Below are positions 46,273 to 57,840 of a stretch of DNA of 64,000 nt, one piece after another. Location of the stretch: the NCBI GenBank assembly GCA_016169945.1, contig JADLSH010000387.1, positions 1,674,001 through 1,738,000 of the forward strand. Direction: 5' to 3'. The DNA is from Trachythela sp. YZ-2020 (lineage: Eukaryota; Cnidaria; Anthozoa; Malacalcyonacea; Clavulariidae). The position numbers were made by a program, and so were the translations under genes. The notes under the pieces were generated by a model. That model was not told the origin of the DNA, searched no databases, and worked only from the letters and a program-made list of their open reading frames with translations. The first letter of the stretch is position 1. Each line of letters begins with the position of its first letter.

Positions 46273-49200
46273 AAATAGACAATTTGTGGGAGGTTTGACC
46301 TGAAAAGGGCAAAAATAGCCAAATTTGGATGTAAATTTCAGTGTTATCGGAAATTCGAGAGGCTTTGCCCCATGCACCGCTGGAAAAAGTTAATTTCGTC
46401 ACTGCATGATATGATAGCACAAACACCCCCCCCCCCCCCTACCAACTTTTTTCCTCGAAATCTCGACGTCCTCCCATGCAATTCTCCCATGCATTGACTC
46501 TGCTAGTGTCTTCATTTACCGTTTTCGTCTTATCTTATTTCATATTTCTTTCAAGAATACATCAATGTGCGAAATCAATTTTTATGGCTGTGTTCATGCC
46601 ACAAACTCCCCCTACCAACTTTTCTCCTCAAATTCTCAACGTCGTCCCATGCAATTATCTCATTGGCGCTGCTAGTGTCTTCAATTTACCCTTTTCGTCT
46701 TATCTTATTTCATATATCTTTCAAGAATCCATCAATAAGCCAAAAGAAGTTTAGTCTTTATCAAAAGAAGTTTAAACACATCCCCAAAACACAATATTTC
46801 TTTTAGACTTATCATTTTGAGTGGGGTGTTTGTATGCCAAATGCTTGTACCGATGAAGATGTCAATAAATTAAGGTTTTGAATTTCTTTTCAAAAATGGT
46901 AAGGAAGGATATTATTGTAGAACAAAGAAGGTCTCATAACATATCAAATTACATATACGAAAAGTTAGCGAATTTACTTGTAATGTTTTGCAAATCGAAA
47001 GCTGTTCAAGTATGAATTCGTATACATTCGATCTTTGCCAGATCACACAAATAAATTCTTGTATATTTTTTGAACCATTAGCTAATCAGCTAATGGGAAT
47101 GAGTCATTGCCCAAATCGTAGTTTTAAAATATACAGCTATTTCAATTAAGGTTGTCATGCATGCAATAGTCAAATGTCCAATCCAAGCGCCAAGAGTAGA
47201 ATGGGAATGAGATATATATATTTTATATCTGAGCATTAATAAGTGAGCATTTATCATATTTGCATATTTACAAGTATAAATCAATCGCTTGATATAGCAA
47301 AGAATATGACATTATTATATAGGCTTACACACACAACATACGATGGAAAACTATTTATATTTTCTTAACAGAAAAAATAGGACTGGAAGTGTAAAAATAA
47401 TTTCTTTTTACTTGCAAAGTTGCAAACTTCAACCGTTTGTCGCTAATTTGTAAATTTCTGTACGCGGCGTTGTCGCGGATAAGTGACAAGCTAAATGCAA
47501 ATTTCAATTTTATTAAAAAAAGAAATACAAAGAAAATATATATTAAATAACCCACCCGTATAAAAGCAAAGCTATTCCAGGAAAGTATGCATGTATACCA
47601 TGGGTTGTTCAATTTCAAATCAACAAAGAAAGGCCCTGGGTTATGCCCTTGCCTGCTAAACAAATTGTAACTTTGTTAATTGGATAGTAAAGATTGGTCA
47701 ATAATATAATGTTGAATTCTTTATTTTAAGTGTTGTGCCTATAAACAAAGTTAGTCCTGGCCAATATTTATTGTTTCCAGTCTGAACTTGTGTTATTCAC
47801 ATCACAGTTGTTCTGTATTATTTTTACCTGGATCCATCTCCCTTGGGCAGGGTTTTTTTGCACTAATGCCTTGGCAGATATTTTTCCTAATTTTTTCTGG
47901 GATTTTTTTTTTGCTTTTGCCCCACACCCTCCCATCACTTTTCTAATGGTCCGTCCCTTAATTGAAATAGCTGTATGTGGGTTGCGGTGGAGCTCCAGTT
48001 CGAAATTATGCAGCGGGGCTACATTGGGTCATTGCCCTTTTCATATGCAGTTATATTTGTCTAGTTTTATATATGTACAATTGGCCAAAACTTCGTTTAT
48101 TATGTTATAGAGAGACCATAATTAATTTATAAGTATAAAATATTTCATTGGATGATTGATCGAAAAATACAAAATGCCCTTTAAGACGGAACACGGATCA
48201 CATTTCTTCGCTATAACTTAGACATAAATGCTAGATAATAACTACCATTGAGTTCTCAAATTAAACCACCTTTTTGTTTTGTTGTCATTTATCAACAATT
48301 GTATTATAATGCATTGTTTTATGTCTAGCCATTGAAACCGAAAGATAGTACATGTTCACAGTAATCAATATTCAGTTTCAGGTATCAACAACGTTACGCC
48401 ATTTACGAAATCCCTACAAGTGAAATGTGCCGAGGACCCTGAATATACAGCATCAGTTGTTGTTACAATGTAGGTTTGATTATATTAATAGATGTCGAGG
48501 CTGTATTTTCTACCTCTTACCTACTTCTCCATTTATGTCGATTTGTAAATAATAGTAAATGTGTAACTAGACGTTCAACCTTCTTAACAAGGCGTTCAGT
48601 GGCAACTTAGAACTGGTGAATGAAAATTTTCAGTGGTCTCGGTGCGGAAAGAATAATTCAATCTCGTCAACATGAACGCTATTTGTTTAATGTTTTCCGA
48701 ACTTAGTTTCGCGAACTTAGCCCTCAAGCATTACAGTCTATTTGATTTACTGTCGCTTAAAGTCTTCTAAGTACGTTAATTTCTTATGTGATGAAATAAT
48801 CTATATCCGAAAAGTTAACGCTGTTTTGAGATATTTTTACGGATGCCGCAACCTGCCATTTTCCTAATTTCGAATAACCATTTATATATATAAGGAAAGC
48901 TTTCTCGTTCTCGTTTAGAATATTCTGTGGGTTATTGGTTGGAGTATGTCTGTTTGCTACCATAGTAGAAATATTGGGTGCATCACAAAAACCTTATAAA
49001 GCCGAGATAGTTGAGAACGGTGGCCATATCTCTATGGATAAAGACGCAAATGAAAATACGCCATTATTGCCAGATATCACCACTAAAGTGGTGAAGGATG
49101 ATGGTAAGATATACAGTCAATGTACAGGATGACCATATGGCCAAGTTCGTTCGCCATAAATAGTTAATTATATATTAAATAGTGCGTGAAGAGTAATCAA

Positions 49201-51770
49201 TAATTATTATCTGACTGAGCACTGCGAGCAGTTATGTTGATTTGTGGGTTCAAATGCTTAACCTGAATTTCGCGTGAGCCTCCCCTGTTTCAACAACAGT
49301 TAAACATTAGACTCCATGTTGCATTAAACTGTATTATACAGCACTGTATGTTGATTGTATGAACATTGACGTTTCAATATTATATAACGTAGACAATATG
49401 ATATAACGTAGAACAAATAACGTAGACAATCTTATTAAACAACCACTATTTTACTGTGTTTTTAGGATTAATTCACGAAATACTCCATTCCTTTTCAATG
49501 GTTCGCAATGTTAAATGCATCATGAGTACAAGTGCTGGAAAAAGTGATCTGACATATCTTCACGGAATACGGGTGCTTTCCTTATTTTGGATCATTATCC
49601 ATGTCAATAATGATTCAATTGGATATTGGCCATTGGGTAAGTATAGACAGAAATATATTAATAAGACATACCGCAAAAGAACGATCTTCCAAATAATCCA
49701 AAAGAAATGGTTTTTGGCCATATATATGATAAGCTCTGATTCTCATTAGAACGTACCAGCTTGTTGAATCTTAATCTTTTGCACAAAAATATCACTCTTC
49801 AGCCAGACTGCTTTATAATCTGCCGAGGAAGACATATACTAGTAGATTAAAACATTCTAAATTTCTCCGGACAAAAAGGTCGACGCAATATTTTGAATTA
49901 CGGGAGTCAAGATGGTTCACAAACAGTGTTAATATATTACACTACAGATTTTGTTATGATATGCATTATAGTACAGATTTGAAAGAAACTTGTGATGCAG
50001 AAACTTGTGGGCTCCAAATCCTGCACCAGCACTAAAATAAATGTAATTGTCTGCATGTTTATACGCTTAAATAAAAATCGTACAAACTTGTACAAACAGT
50101 ATTAGTAGTGGGTGTAACCCAAGGTGTAGGACGACATGTTGCAGCTGCCTGTTGTACAGGGCCTTCCTGTATGCATCATAATTTATATCCTTTTTGAAGT
50201 CGAATTTTGAGCCTTTGGTGCCCGCAGCATTAATTAATTTTTCCACCTCCTTTAGTTCCACATTAAACGTTACAATGCGTTAGCATTCAAACTTTCTTTG
50301 CTATTGGTTTAATTGATGTCGGCCCATATTCATAATGAATTTAGTAATCTCAACTTGATCAAATTGATCCTACCATTAGATAATTTATTTTGCTCTAGCA
50401 TTAAGTAGCTTCGCTATGTGTATAATATATATATATTGGAAGTTTCCAAGTTTATTATTTTGTCACCCCACACACTTTGTTACCCCTCCCACCACGTACA
50501 CGGAGAGAGCCCCCCTTGTTAGCCTTCCAGGACTACACCGCGGTGAAAGAAGAAGCTTCGTGAAAGGTTTAATAGAAACAATGCTACTAACGTACGAAAA
50601 TTTCTCTCCTTTCTTTGAGTTAAAGTAACACATAGAATTCGGTTTATTTTCTAGACAATCTAAAAGATCTGATAATATTTGAGAGGCGATTAGCATCAAT
50701 GGTTTTAAATCAAGCTTATGGAGTGGATACATTTTTTGTTTTGAGGTAACTTATTGTATAATGGAAGTGCAATATGTTTTAATGTTTGCATATTAGTTTG
50801 ACTGCAAGAAAAGGAAAGCACTTACATGTCGTGGTGTTATATCTATCATACAGTAGATCCATTAATCATTATCGTGTGGGTAAGAGGTTCGGGTTGAAAT
50901 TTTTGGCTTTGTTGTGCGTTTGTTCACGAGTAAGTTCAAAAAAATAGAAAATGTCCTTTTGCTAGTGGCATATTTTCTAGAATAGGCAAACTCCAATTTT
51001 TTGCTTTTGCTTTGAAGACCACTTTTGCGTTATTTAATGGCCACTAGCTTATCAGCTTATGATGTTTTAGTGGTGACCCACATTAAATACAGTTTTTCAT
51101 TCATTCATTCACCACCGTCGCCAGGAAAAGCCCTTGGTCTTTAGAAGCGTTTCACTCCCTCGGGCGAGAGGCTGAAAAATCATAAAAAATTAGCACGATT
51201 ACCCATTATTTCACTAGCATCACCACTATATACCGTGCACGAAAGTTAGATTCTTTATGGTGCATGTTTGACCTTTTAATGCTTTTTCTCTGTAGCGGTC
51301 TTCTTGTAATGTACACAAATATGAGCAAGAAAGTAAAGAATAATGGACAGACTAATTGGTTCAAGTATTATTTCCATCGATTTTGGAGGTAAATACATAC
51401 ATAAACATGCACATTCCTGCATCAAGGATTTCCCATTAGCAGATGGCGCCGCTGAGTTTTCTACCAAAAGATGAAAGTTGTTTTCAGTGTGTTGCACTCC
51501 GTAAATTCCGAAGCTGCAACCAGCTAAGGGGTGAATACTTCCATACCGTATTTTCATGGATCAGTTGGAAATGATTGCACGCTGATCTATATAAGTCACT
51601 GGAGCATAATCGTGAACTTGACCTCTATTATCCAAACGTATTCTCATAAAAAGTCGAAATTATTTTTAGATGTACATGAGAAACCATGAGTTTGCGCCAC
51701 TGTGGATGGCAATTTGTGACACGGCGGCGACGCAAATTTCGAAACTGTAGACAGTCGAACCCCTCCGTGA
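46273..51770 (+). repeat. Segmental duplication, copy 2 (matches 7478-14020)
   Basis: Homology to copy 1 runs from AAATAGACAATTTGTGGGA to the ATGGCAATTTGTGACAC stretch near 51.70-51.77 kb. A 46.4-46.75 kb part shows local repetition of the CTACCAACTTTT...CTCATTGGCGCTGC segment, with the first NRF exon missing. Confidence 0.85.
46807..51388 (+). pseudogene. Second, partial copy of the NRF-6-like acyltransferase gene
   Basis: Exons at 46807-46874, 48382-48469, 48919-49103, 49466-49636, 50655-50745 and 51296-51388 correspond one-to-one to exons 2-7 of the 7.7-27.7 kb gene, with the same junctions. Exon 2 has 4 extra bases before its donor, shifting frame. Exon 5 lacks one codon. Exons 3, 4, 6 and 7 are open with a few replacements (for example Leu to Pro in ASQKPYKAE). 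No NRF exon 1 and no exons after 7 are present, so it cannot make a full acyltransferase. It may be a duplicated fragment or part of another haplotype. Confidence 0.85.
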
Positions 51771-52074
51771 CGGTTGGTTCCTCATTATTTTGCGCCCAAG
51801 TAATATCGATCGCACAGCGGCCACCACATAAATCGCATCAGCGTAAACAGACAATTAGCATTTCAAACCTTCACCGCGCTTAATTTTTACGACTATAATA
51901 AACACTAAAAGAGTATTAAATGCACTATTAATAAGGACGCTTCTATATACTTTTGGTGAGGTTTCTAGGGGCAGAAATTAGGAAAATGAAATTTTAAAAT
52001 TTTACTTGATGATAATTCTATAAAACTGCTCCTATTAACCACGCCAAACTTATATATAAGCTCCTTACATTTAG

Positions 52075-52228
52075 CAATTATTGAATGAGGTCGAGCATGC
52101 ATGATATGAAGAATTATCAAGACTGAAGTTTGTGTTATCTGCCGTAGCTAAAAGCTGAGACGGATGACACAAATTGATGCCTTGATAATTCCTCATATCA
52201 TGCGAAAACCGAATTCAATAATTGTTCT
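52075..52228 (+). mobile_element. Palindromic MITE, about 150 bp
   Basis: CAATTATTGAATGAGG...CATGATATGAAGAATTATCAAG at the left pairs with CTTGATAATTCCTCATATCATG...GAATTCAATAATTG at the right, forming a nearly full-length hairpin with a short loop around 52150. Confidence 0.65.
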
Positions 52229-52237
52229 ATTAGTATA

Positions 52238-52408
52238 GGTAATAGTATGGTTTTGAGTGCAATTTGGATATAACATGCACGAGTGAGTTTTTCAAAGACC
52301 TCAAAAGAGCACGAGCCCGAAGGACGAGTGCTATTTGAGGTCTTTGAAAAACTCACGAGTGCCTGTTATATCCAAATTTCACGAGAAATCATGCTATTAC
52401 TTATGAAT
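52238..52408 (+). mobile_element. Palindromic MITE, about 170 bp
   Basis: ATTTGGATATAACATGCACG...GAGTTTTTCAAAGACCTCAAA pairs with TTTGAGGTCTTTGAAAAACTC...CCTGTTATATCCAAAT. Outer GTAATAGTATG / CATGCTATTAC also pair. The centre is AGCACGAGCCCGAAGGACGAGTGCT. Confidence 0.75.
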
Positions 52409-52714
52409 AATATGCATAAAAATGTTCGAGACAATTATACTTTCAACTTACTAGCTTCGGGCCTTCGGCGAACCGTCTACTGATATAAAGTTTTCGCTCC
52501 ATTTATTATTATCTGTATGAATTGCCAAGGCATTTGAATGTGAACTGAACCATGTGGATTTCTTATAAATTTTATGTAAACTAAACTTCCACCTTTTAAA
52601 TAACTTTTAAGTCGTCATTTTCGTCCTGAAAATTTTAGCCGAGCGGGCGCCATGTTGTTTTGTTTTGAGCAATTTGCACAGAACTTAGCCCATATTTGAT
52701 TGGTTGATTACAGC

Positions 52715-52806
52715 TTTTGCACTGTGTTACAGAAAATTGCACTGTATTACAAAAAATTGCACTGTATTACAAAAAATTGCACTGTGATTACAGATTTTTG
52801 CACTGC
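52715..52806 (+). repeat. Tandem repeat, TTGCACTGTATTACAAAAAA unit
   Basis: Four to five copies of a roughly 20-bp unit TTGCACTGT(A/G)TTACA(A/G)AAAA, flanked by the inverted words TGATTGGTTGATT (52694) and AATCAACCAATCA (52834). Confidence 0.75.
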
Positions 52807-53628
52807 TGTTTGGGATTAACTGCACTGAAATCAACCAATCACAGTCGAGTCATATTTTTATGTATATTATTATTTATTTAAAATATATTAAAGATATCCG
52901 CACATTTGGGTTAAATTCGTCAAAATAAGAACGAGTTCTTCTTACCAATTGCAGGAAATGTGCGCTATTTTCTTTCAAATATACTTCATATCATTTCAGA
53001 ACCTTTCGTTGTTGTTTTTGTTTAGTCCTTATTTTTCAAATTCTCCTTCCCCTAAATCTGCGAACGGTCGAAGGCGACGCCATATTGTTTTTGTCCGTGT
53101 ATATCATGACGTAAAACGTGTGAAATTACTTTTTTATATCCAATGTTTGACATCATTTCGTGTGATATGATGTTACAACTTCATATTTGGCAGCAGTTGG
53201 GTTGATATGACGATTTCACCTATGGCTGTTAGCCAATGGACCTTTAACCTCATAGCTTGCGGGACCGCAATGCAACTGGGAGTTGGGTATCTCGTTCATT
53301 CTTTTTGAAATCGCCGCCATGTTGGGACGATTTTATTGAGTGTAAGAATTCAACGATTTTCACTTGTTTACGTATGTCGCGGATACGTTCGACGATATTT
53401 GTGGAAAAAATTAGCGAAATCGCTGCAGTGATGGCCGAGAATATGCATTTCGTATTGATCGAAGGAGTGGGCATGTTTCGAGAAAAACATTCTCTTCGCA
53501 ACGTCTCTTGTCCTGTTTTGAGGCGAGTGTCCTTCTGCATTATATTTTAGCAAATTATTTTAGTCTGTGGCTATTTCGGCGAGCTTTTTCTACCCCGATT
53601 TCGTATTAGCTGTACTCTTAAACATCTG

Positions 53629-53873
53629 GGGCCGGTTGTTCAAAAACTGGTTAACCTAACACTGGGTTAGTGGTAATTTTTATACAAGTTTCCCAACATC
53701 GGTTATATTAATATGAATACTTTTTTATATCAACCTTATACTGAGCGATAGAAGTTTCTGTTTATAAAGTTTTGAAATAAACAAACATGCAGAAGTATAC
53801 AAACCAGAACAGCAGATTAAAATTTAACCCGGGGTTAGCGTTAACCGGATTTTAAATTGAACAACCGGCCCCT
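53629..53873 (+). mobile_element. 245-bp MITE with GGGGCCGGTTGT ends
   Basis: Inverted ends GGGGCCGGTTGTTCAAAAAC / TTGAACAACCGGCCCC with internal TTAACC and GGTTAA words. Related in its ends to the MITE at 35348-36141. Confidence 0.65.
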
Positions 53874-54324
53874 GATCTTGTAGTTCTGAGTGGTTTAATT
53901 TGATACATATTTGGTCGATTGTTTGCGAAATTAACATGGCCGACTGGCTCTTAAACTTGGCGCGAAAATGGCCGCTTGAATTCTGGTTTCGTTAAAATAC
54001 ACTAAAGTCATACTTGCTCGATATATTGCTGCTGTTTTCGGTTCTGTTTATCCTTCGTGGCTGCTCTGGTTTTTCTCTTCCTAAAGCTAGTTGGTATCAC
54101 TTGAAATAATTTAAATACTGAGTATTTTTTAGCCTGTGCTAACCATAAATTTCCTATCTAAAAATTAAATTTTGTATTGTTAAATGCATTAAATAAGACT
54201 ATAGGTAATATAATTTGGGTTTAACAAATTGTTTTTAATAAATATTATTATTAGCATGACAAAATTACTGGATGCTGATTGGTGATGACTCGTGATGTTG
54301 ACTCGTGAAATTACTGGATGCTGA

Positions 54325-54405
54325 CTCGTGATGTTTGAAAATGTTGCCAAATTGGACTCGCCCTGGCGGCTCGTCCAATTTTGGCAAAATTTCCAAACAT
54401 CACTC
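54325..54405 (+). repeat. Imperfect hairpin
   Basis: GATGTTTGAAAATGTTGCCA...TTGGACTCGCC pairs with GGCGGCTCGTCCAATTTTGG...TTTCCAAACATC. Preceded by three ACTCGTGA words (54285-54325). Confidence 0.6.
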
Positions 54406-54574
54406 GTACTATTAATCCCTAATTGTACTTGCCATCGCATGATAACCTATACTAATTTAGAAATAAATTTTAAAATATCATATTTGTAAATATTGTATAT
54501 AAAATTATAAAATTGTAAATAGTTTTAGTGCTAGTTAAATTTTCTTAAATATAAAAATGGAAGACAATCCTTGC

Positions 54575-54866
54575 TATGGCAAGCCGTTTGTAGCAATATT
54601 CAAACAACACTTTTATTAAATTTTATAGACATTTTAGACAATTCACAGTTATATTTTTTCTCAATTCTATACAATTCAATAAAAAATATTCAATTCAATA
54701 AAAAAAACATTCAATTCAATAAAAAATATTCAATTCAATAAAAAATATTCAATTCAATAAAAAAATATTCAATTCAATAAAAAAATATTCAATTCAATAA
54801 CGCGCGGTCGCTAAGCAAACTCGGTTCCAGGCCCATTCAGTCACTCGGTTATAATTTCAAAATGGC
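54575..54866 (+). repeat. Left TIR of the integrase-HECT transposon
   Basis: Unique outer 100 bp, then about 7 copies of a 19-20 bp unit (CAATTCAATAAAAAATATT), then CGCGCGGTCGCTAAGCAAAC...CAAAATGGC. The last bases include the start codon of the HECT gene (54862). Confidence 0.9.
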
Positions 54867-57402
54867 GGCCGAAAACGTCGAAAGTCGTTTACAGCATCTT
54901 TCTCGCCATCTGAGAGAAGCAAATACGATCATGGCTACTTTTATCCAGCCTTCTAATTCTTCGCTAAATCAACCTTCTACTTCGGTGTCTGCAACACTGC
55001 CGACTACAACTTCGAGCCCCGCAACTACTAGTTCGACTTCGAGTGTTGGATCCGTATTGAATCGTGCTCGGGCAATGATATCGCGTTCAGCATCAAATGG
55101 AGTCTTTTCTCGACTTGGCAGTCGAGAGAGGCTGCGAGCAACATCAGGTCCACCAGCACCGAAAAAAAAGAAAGCCGAAACGATTCAAACGAAGGTTTAC
55201 GAGTTTGTTATTGTTGACGTAAGAGATTGCGAAGGAATGCCGTGGAGTTTGTCCGAAGACAAAGTTTTGTTGCGCGGCATAATAGAGATTGACAGTACTG
55301 ATAAAGAAACGGATATACGTGAAAAAGTAGGACAGGCTGCGCGAATAAATTTCAGCGTGATATCGAACACCGACTTCGAATTTCTAAGAGCGACCCGAAG
55401 GAAATTAACGAAGCCTGTTAACTGTGAAAATTTTGATTACAAAGAAATAAAATTGTTGGCTGCCCAAGGTTCTGTGTACTTAAAGTTAAAAGACTGGATT
55501 TATTGCTTGCTAGATGGGTCGCAAAATAGTGATAATGATTCCGGTACGTTTGAAGGTTTTCATTATTCATTAATCATCATTAATATTGCACCTGAGCCCC
55601 TAAATATTAACTTATACCACATGTACACTAATACAGTATAGTAACAAATAGATCGGACAATCTTGCATATATATAATATTGTGTGTACGAAAGCACACTG
55701 CTTCATAGTACAAAGTAGAGTAGTTGTGAGATGCCATTATGTACTCTACTGATCTTTGTTTCATATGTTGATATTCCTGAAAGATTTGATGCAATCAGCA
55801 TTCTCAACCGATGAACATGAAGCAAACACCCTGTCACAGCATGAACCACAACCTTCATCCGAAGTAGAAGTCCTTGAAACAGCCAGTTTACCACGCTCAC
55901 CTTCTCCAAGGCCAGATGTTGTTGATGGTTCCCCCATCAGGGATGAAGATTATGACAAAGTGATAAATGATTTGGTGGAAAAAATTGTTGCTTATTGCAC
56001 GGAACATCAAGTTAAAAGTCCTGTAGAAGTCCTTAGGTATTACCAAAAGGTTATGGTGAAAGGACGAGCATTACAAATTCAAAATCTAAATCAAGTTGAA
56101 GAAGGAGAAACCAACTATATTAACGTGGACAGATATAACATGCTGGAAACTGGGATGGACGAAGTGAAATCTTTACAAGACTTGCGAGTAACTCTAGAAG
56201 TGCAGTTCTATGGTGAAGTAGGTTCATACAGTATGTGTTTAGCACATGCATGTGGTACTTTGTCTGTGACAGTTTAACTGTCCAACCAATCACAACAGTT
56301 ACTGCATGTGCAACAGATTTATAACAGTATCTATTTTATTTCCCCTTTGTGTAGCAAGCACAAGACTATGGTGGTCCATGAAAGGAGTTCTTTTCTCTTA
56401 TTGTGAAGGAAATTTACAACATGTATTTCGAGAAAGGGTTAAAGGAACATCTTGCTGAAGACTACTTCGTTGTTGGAAAGATTTTAGGTTATGTATAACT
56501 AACAAGCATAATAGATATGGCTGTACTTTGTACCACAATTATAAATAATGAACATCATGTAAAAGCAATGTGCAGTAACTTTTCTAAAATTCATTGAAAC
56601 CTAATTGCGTAATTTACAGGACTCAGCATCATACAAGATGGTAAAATTCCGTATTTCCTGAACAACGAAATTGCAAAGACAGTTTTACAACAGCTCCAGT
56701 GCAGGGTTGTCTCGAACAACTTCGATTGGGTTTAAAAACGTTGGGAATATATCAGGTGGCTCTTTACATGTTGCTAAACAGTTATAACAACAAGTGTGTT
56801 TTGAGCAAACAGAAAATTTTATTTGTTCAACCAACTGTGCTTCATGTCTTACAGTTGTGCATAAACATCTATTTTCAGGTGGGGGTGCAATTACCTAACT
56901 TCTTGGGTATCTAACTCGTAGATCAACAGGACTCACATTGAAGAAAGTTGTTAACCTATTCAAGCCAGTGTTCAGTGAAGTAGGATCAAACAAACGGAAA
57001 TTTGAAAATGCTGTGTACTCTATATTCATGAGATATCTTAGGAAAGTAGCTGGTAGGCACCCATGGCTGTGAACAAGACCTATTGCTTTTTACGTTACTT
57101 TTGTACTAACTAATAATATCTCTTCTGTAGGCGGCGAACGTATTGGGATAAATTTAGGTAACATTTTGCGATTTGCAACTTGTGATGATGAAGAACCGCT
57201 ACTAGGTTATGAAAATGGAGTAAGCCCATCGTTGACATTTCATGAAGTACCTGAGTCCAAGTCTTTTCGACCAAAGGCACACACATGCACTTGTGCATTG
57301 ATGTTACCAAGAGCATGTCATGCAATACTACTTCCTGATGAAGAAACATTGTTTGAAATGTACGACGAATCCTTTCTAAGTGCGTATTTTGGAACGAAGT
57401 AA
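54862..57402 (+). pseudogene. HECT-domain E3 ubiquitin ligase-like gene of the transposon, six exons, disrupted
   Basis: Exons 54862-55543, about 55784-56217, 56355-56487, 56620-56755, 56879-57052 and 57131-57402, all GT-AG. N-terminus: Ser/Thr-rich, KKKK basic patch, then an unassigned domain (YEFVIVDVRDCEGMPWSLSE; KVLLRGIIEID). The HECT fold starts in exon 3 (QAQDYGGP, KEFFSLIVKEIYNMYFEKGL, DYFVVGKILG), continues IIQDGKIPYFLNNEIAKTV, CLEQLRLGLKTLGIY, VVNLFKPVFSEVGSNKRKFE, and ends RPKAHTCTCALMLPRA, the C-lobe with the Cys that carries ubiquitin in HECT ligases. Lesions: TGA at 56379-56381 right after YGGP; a frame change within exon 4 near 56698; another near the start of exon 5. The product resembles the G2E3-like HECT proteins that are multicopy in fish and cnidarian genomes. 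As it stands it is probably not translated through. Confidence 0.75.
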
Positions 57403-57661
57403 TGGTTACTAACATTACAATAGTTACAGCGTTGCACAAAACAATATTAACATTGATTGTTCCATATCATGCACTAACTATTTGGGTTGAAATAAGTTTA
57501 GTTGATATTTCACTTATCATGTTTTGTTTACTCCCAGTTTGCTGTTATTATGTATAAACTGTTAACGTTAATTATCTACTGATCAGGTATAAAAACGATG
57601 GATAAAATATATTACATAAAGTATGGCTTAGAAATTAGTTTGATTGTGCTTTAGCGTTAAA
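57403..57661. other. Short AT-rich gap between the convergent transposon genes
   Basis: 260 bases separating the HECT stop codon from the integrase C-terminal tail; probably both 3' UTRs. Confidence 0.5.
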
Positions 57662-57840
57662 TTACATGTTCTGCAACTGTTCTATTACAGCAAGTGCATC
57701 GACAAACACATCAATTCCCATTTCATTTGAAGGCCTTACGGGATCTACTGCTTGTAGTGCAGTTGTAACATCCAAATTAGGCTCAACATAGCTAGGTGAA
57801 ACTACAACTTTATTATCACTGTCATCAAAGGAGAAGGGCA
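57662..57840 (-). pseudogene. Frameshifted C-terminal tail of the integrase
   Basis: Open in the +1 frame relative to the integrase, encoding SFDDSDNKVVVSPSYVEPNL and NEMGIDVFVDALAVIEQLQN before TAA or TGA at the 57662 end. The switch sits in CCCTTCTCCTTTGATG, a pyrimidine-rich slip-prone run. Confidence 0.55.

Larger units (their letters stand above)
51780..54560. other. No host gene; palindromic MITEs and short repeats
   Basis: AT-rich sequence with the separate palindromes and repeats listed individually (52.07-52.41, 52.71-52.85, 53.63-53.87, 54.33-54.40 kb). 53.25-53.55 kb is open on both strands without a recognised domain. Confidence 0.4.

Noticed and set aside
54650..54800. Simple AT microsatellite unrelated to the transposon
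   Set aside because: The same array occurs inverted at 59280-59390 within an otherwise matching sequence, so it belongs to the TIRs.
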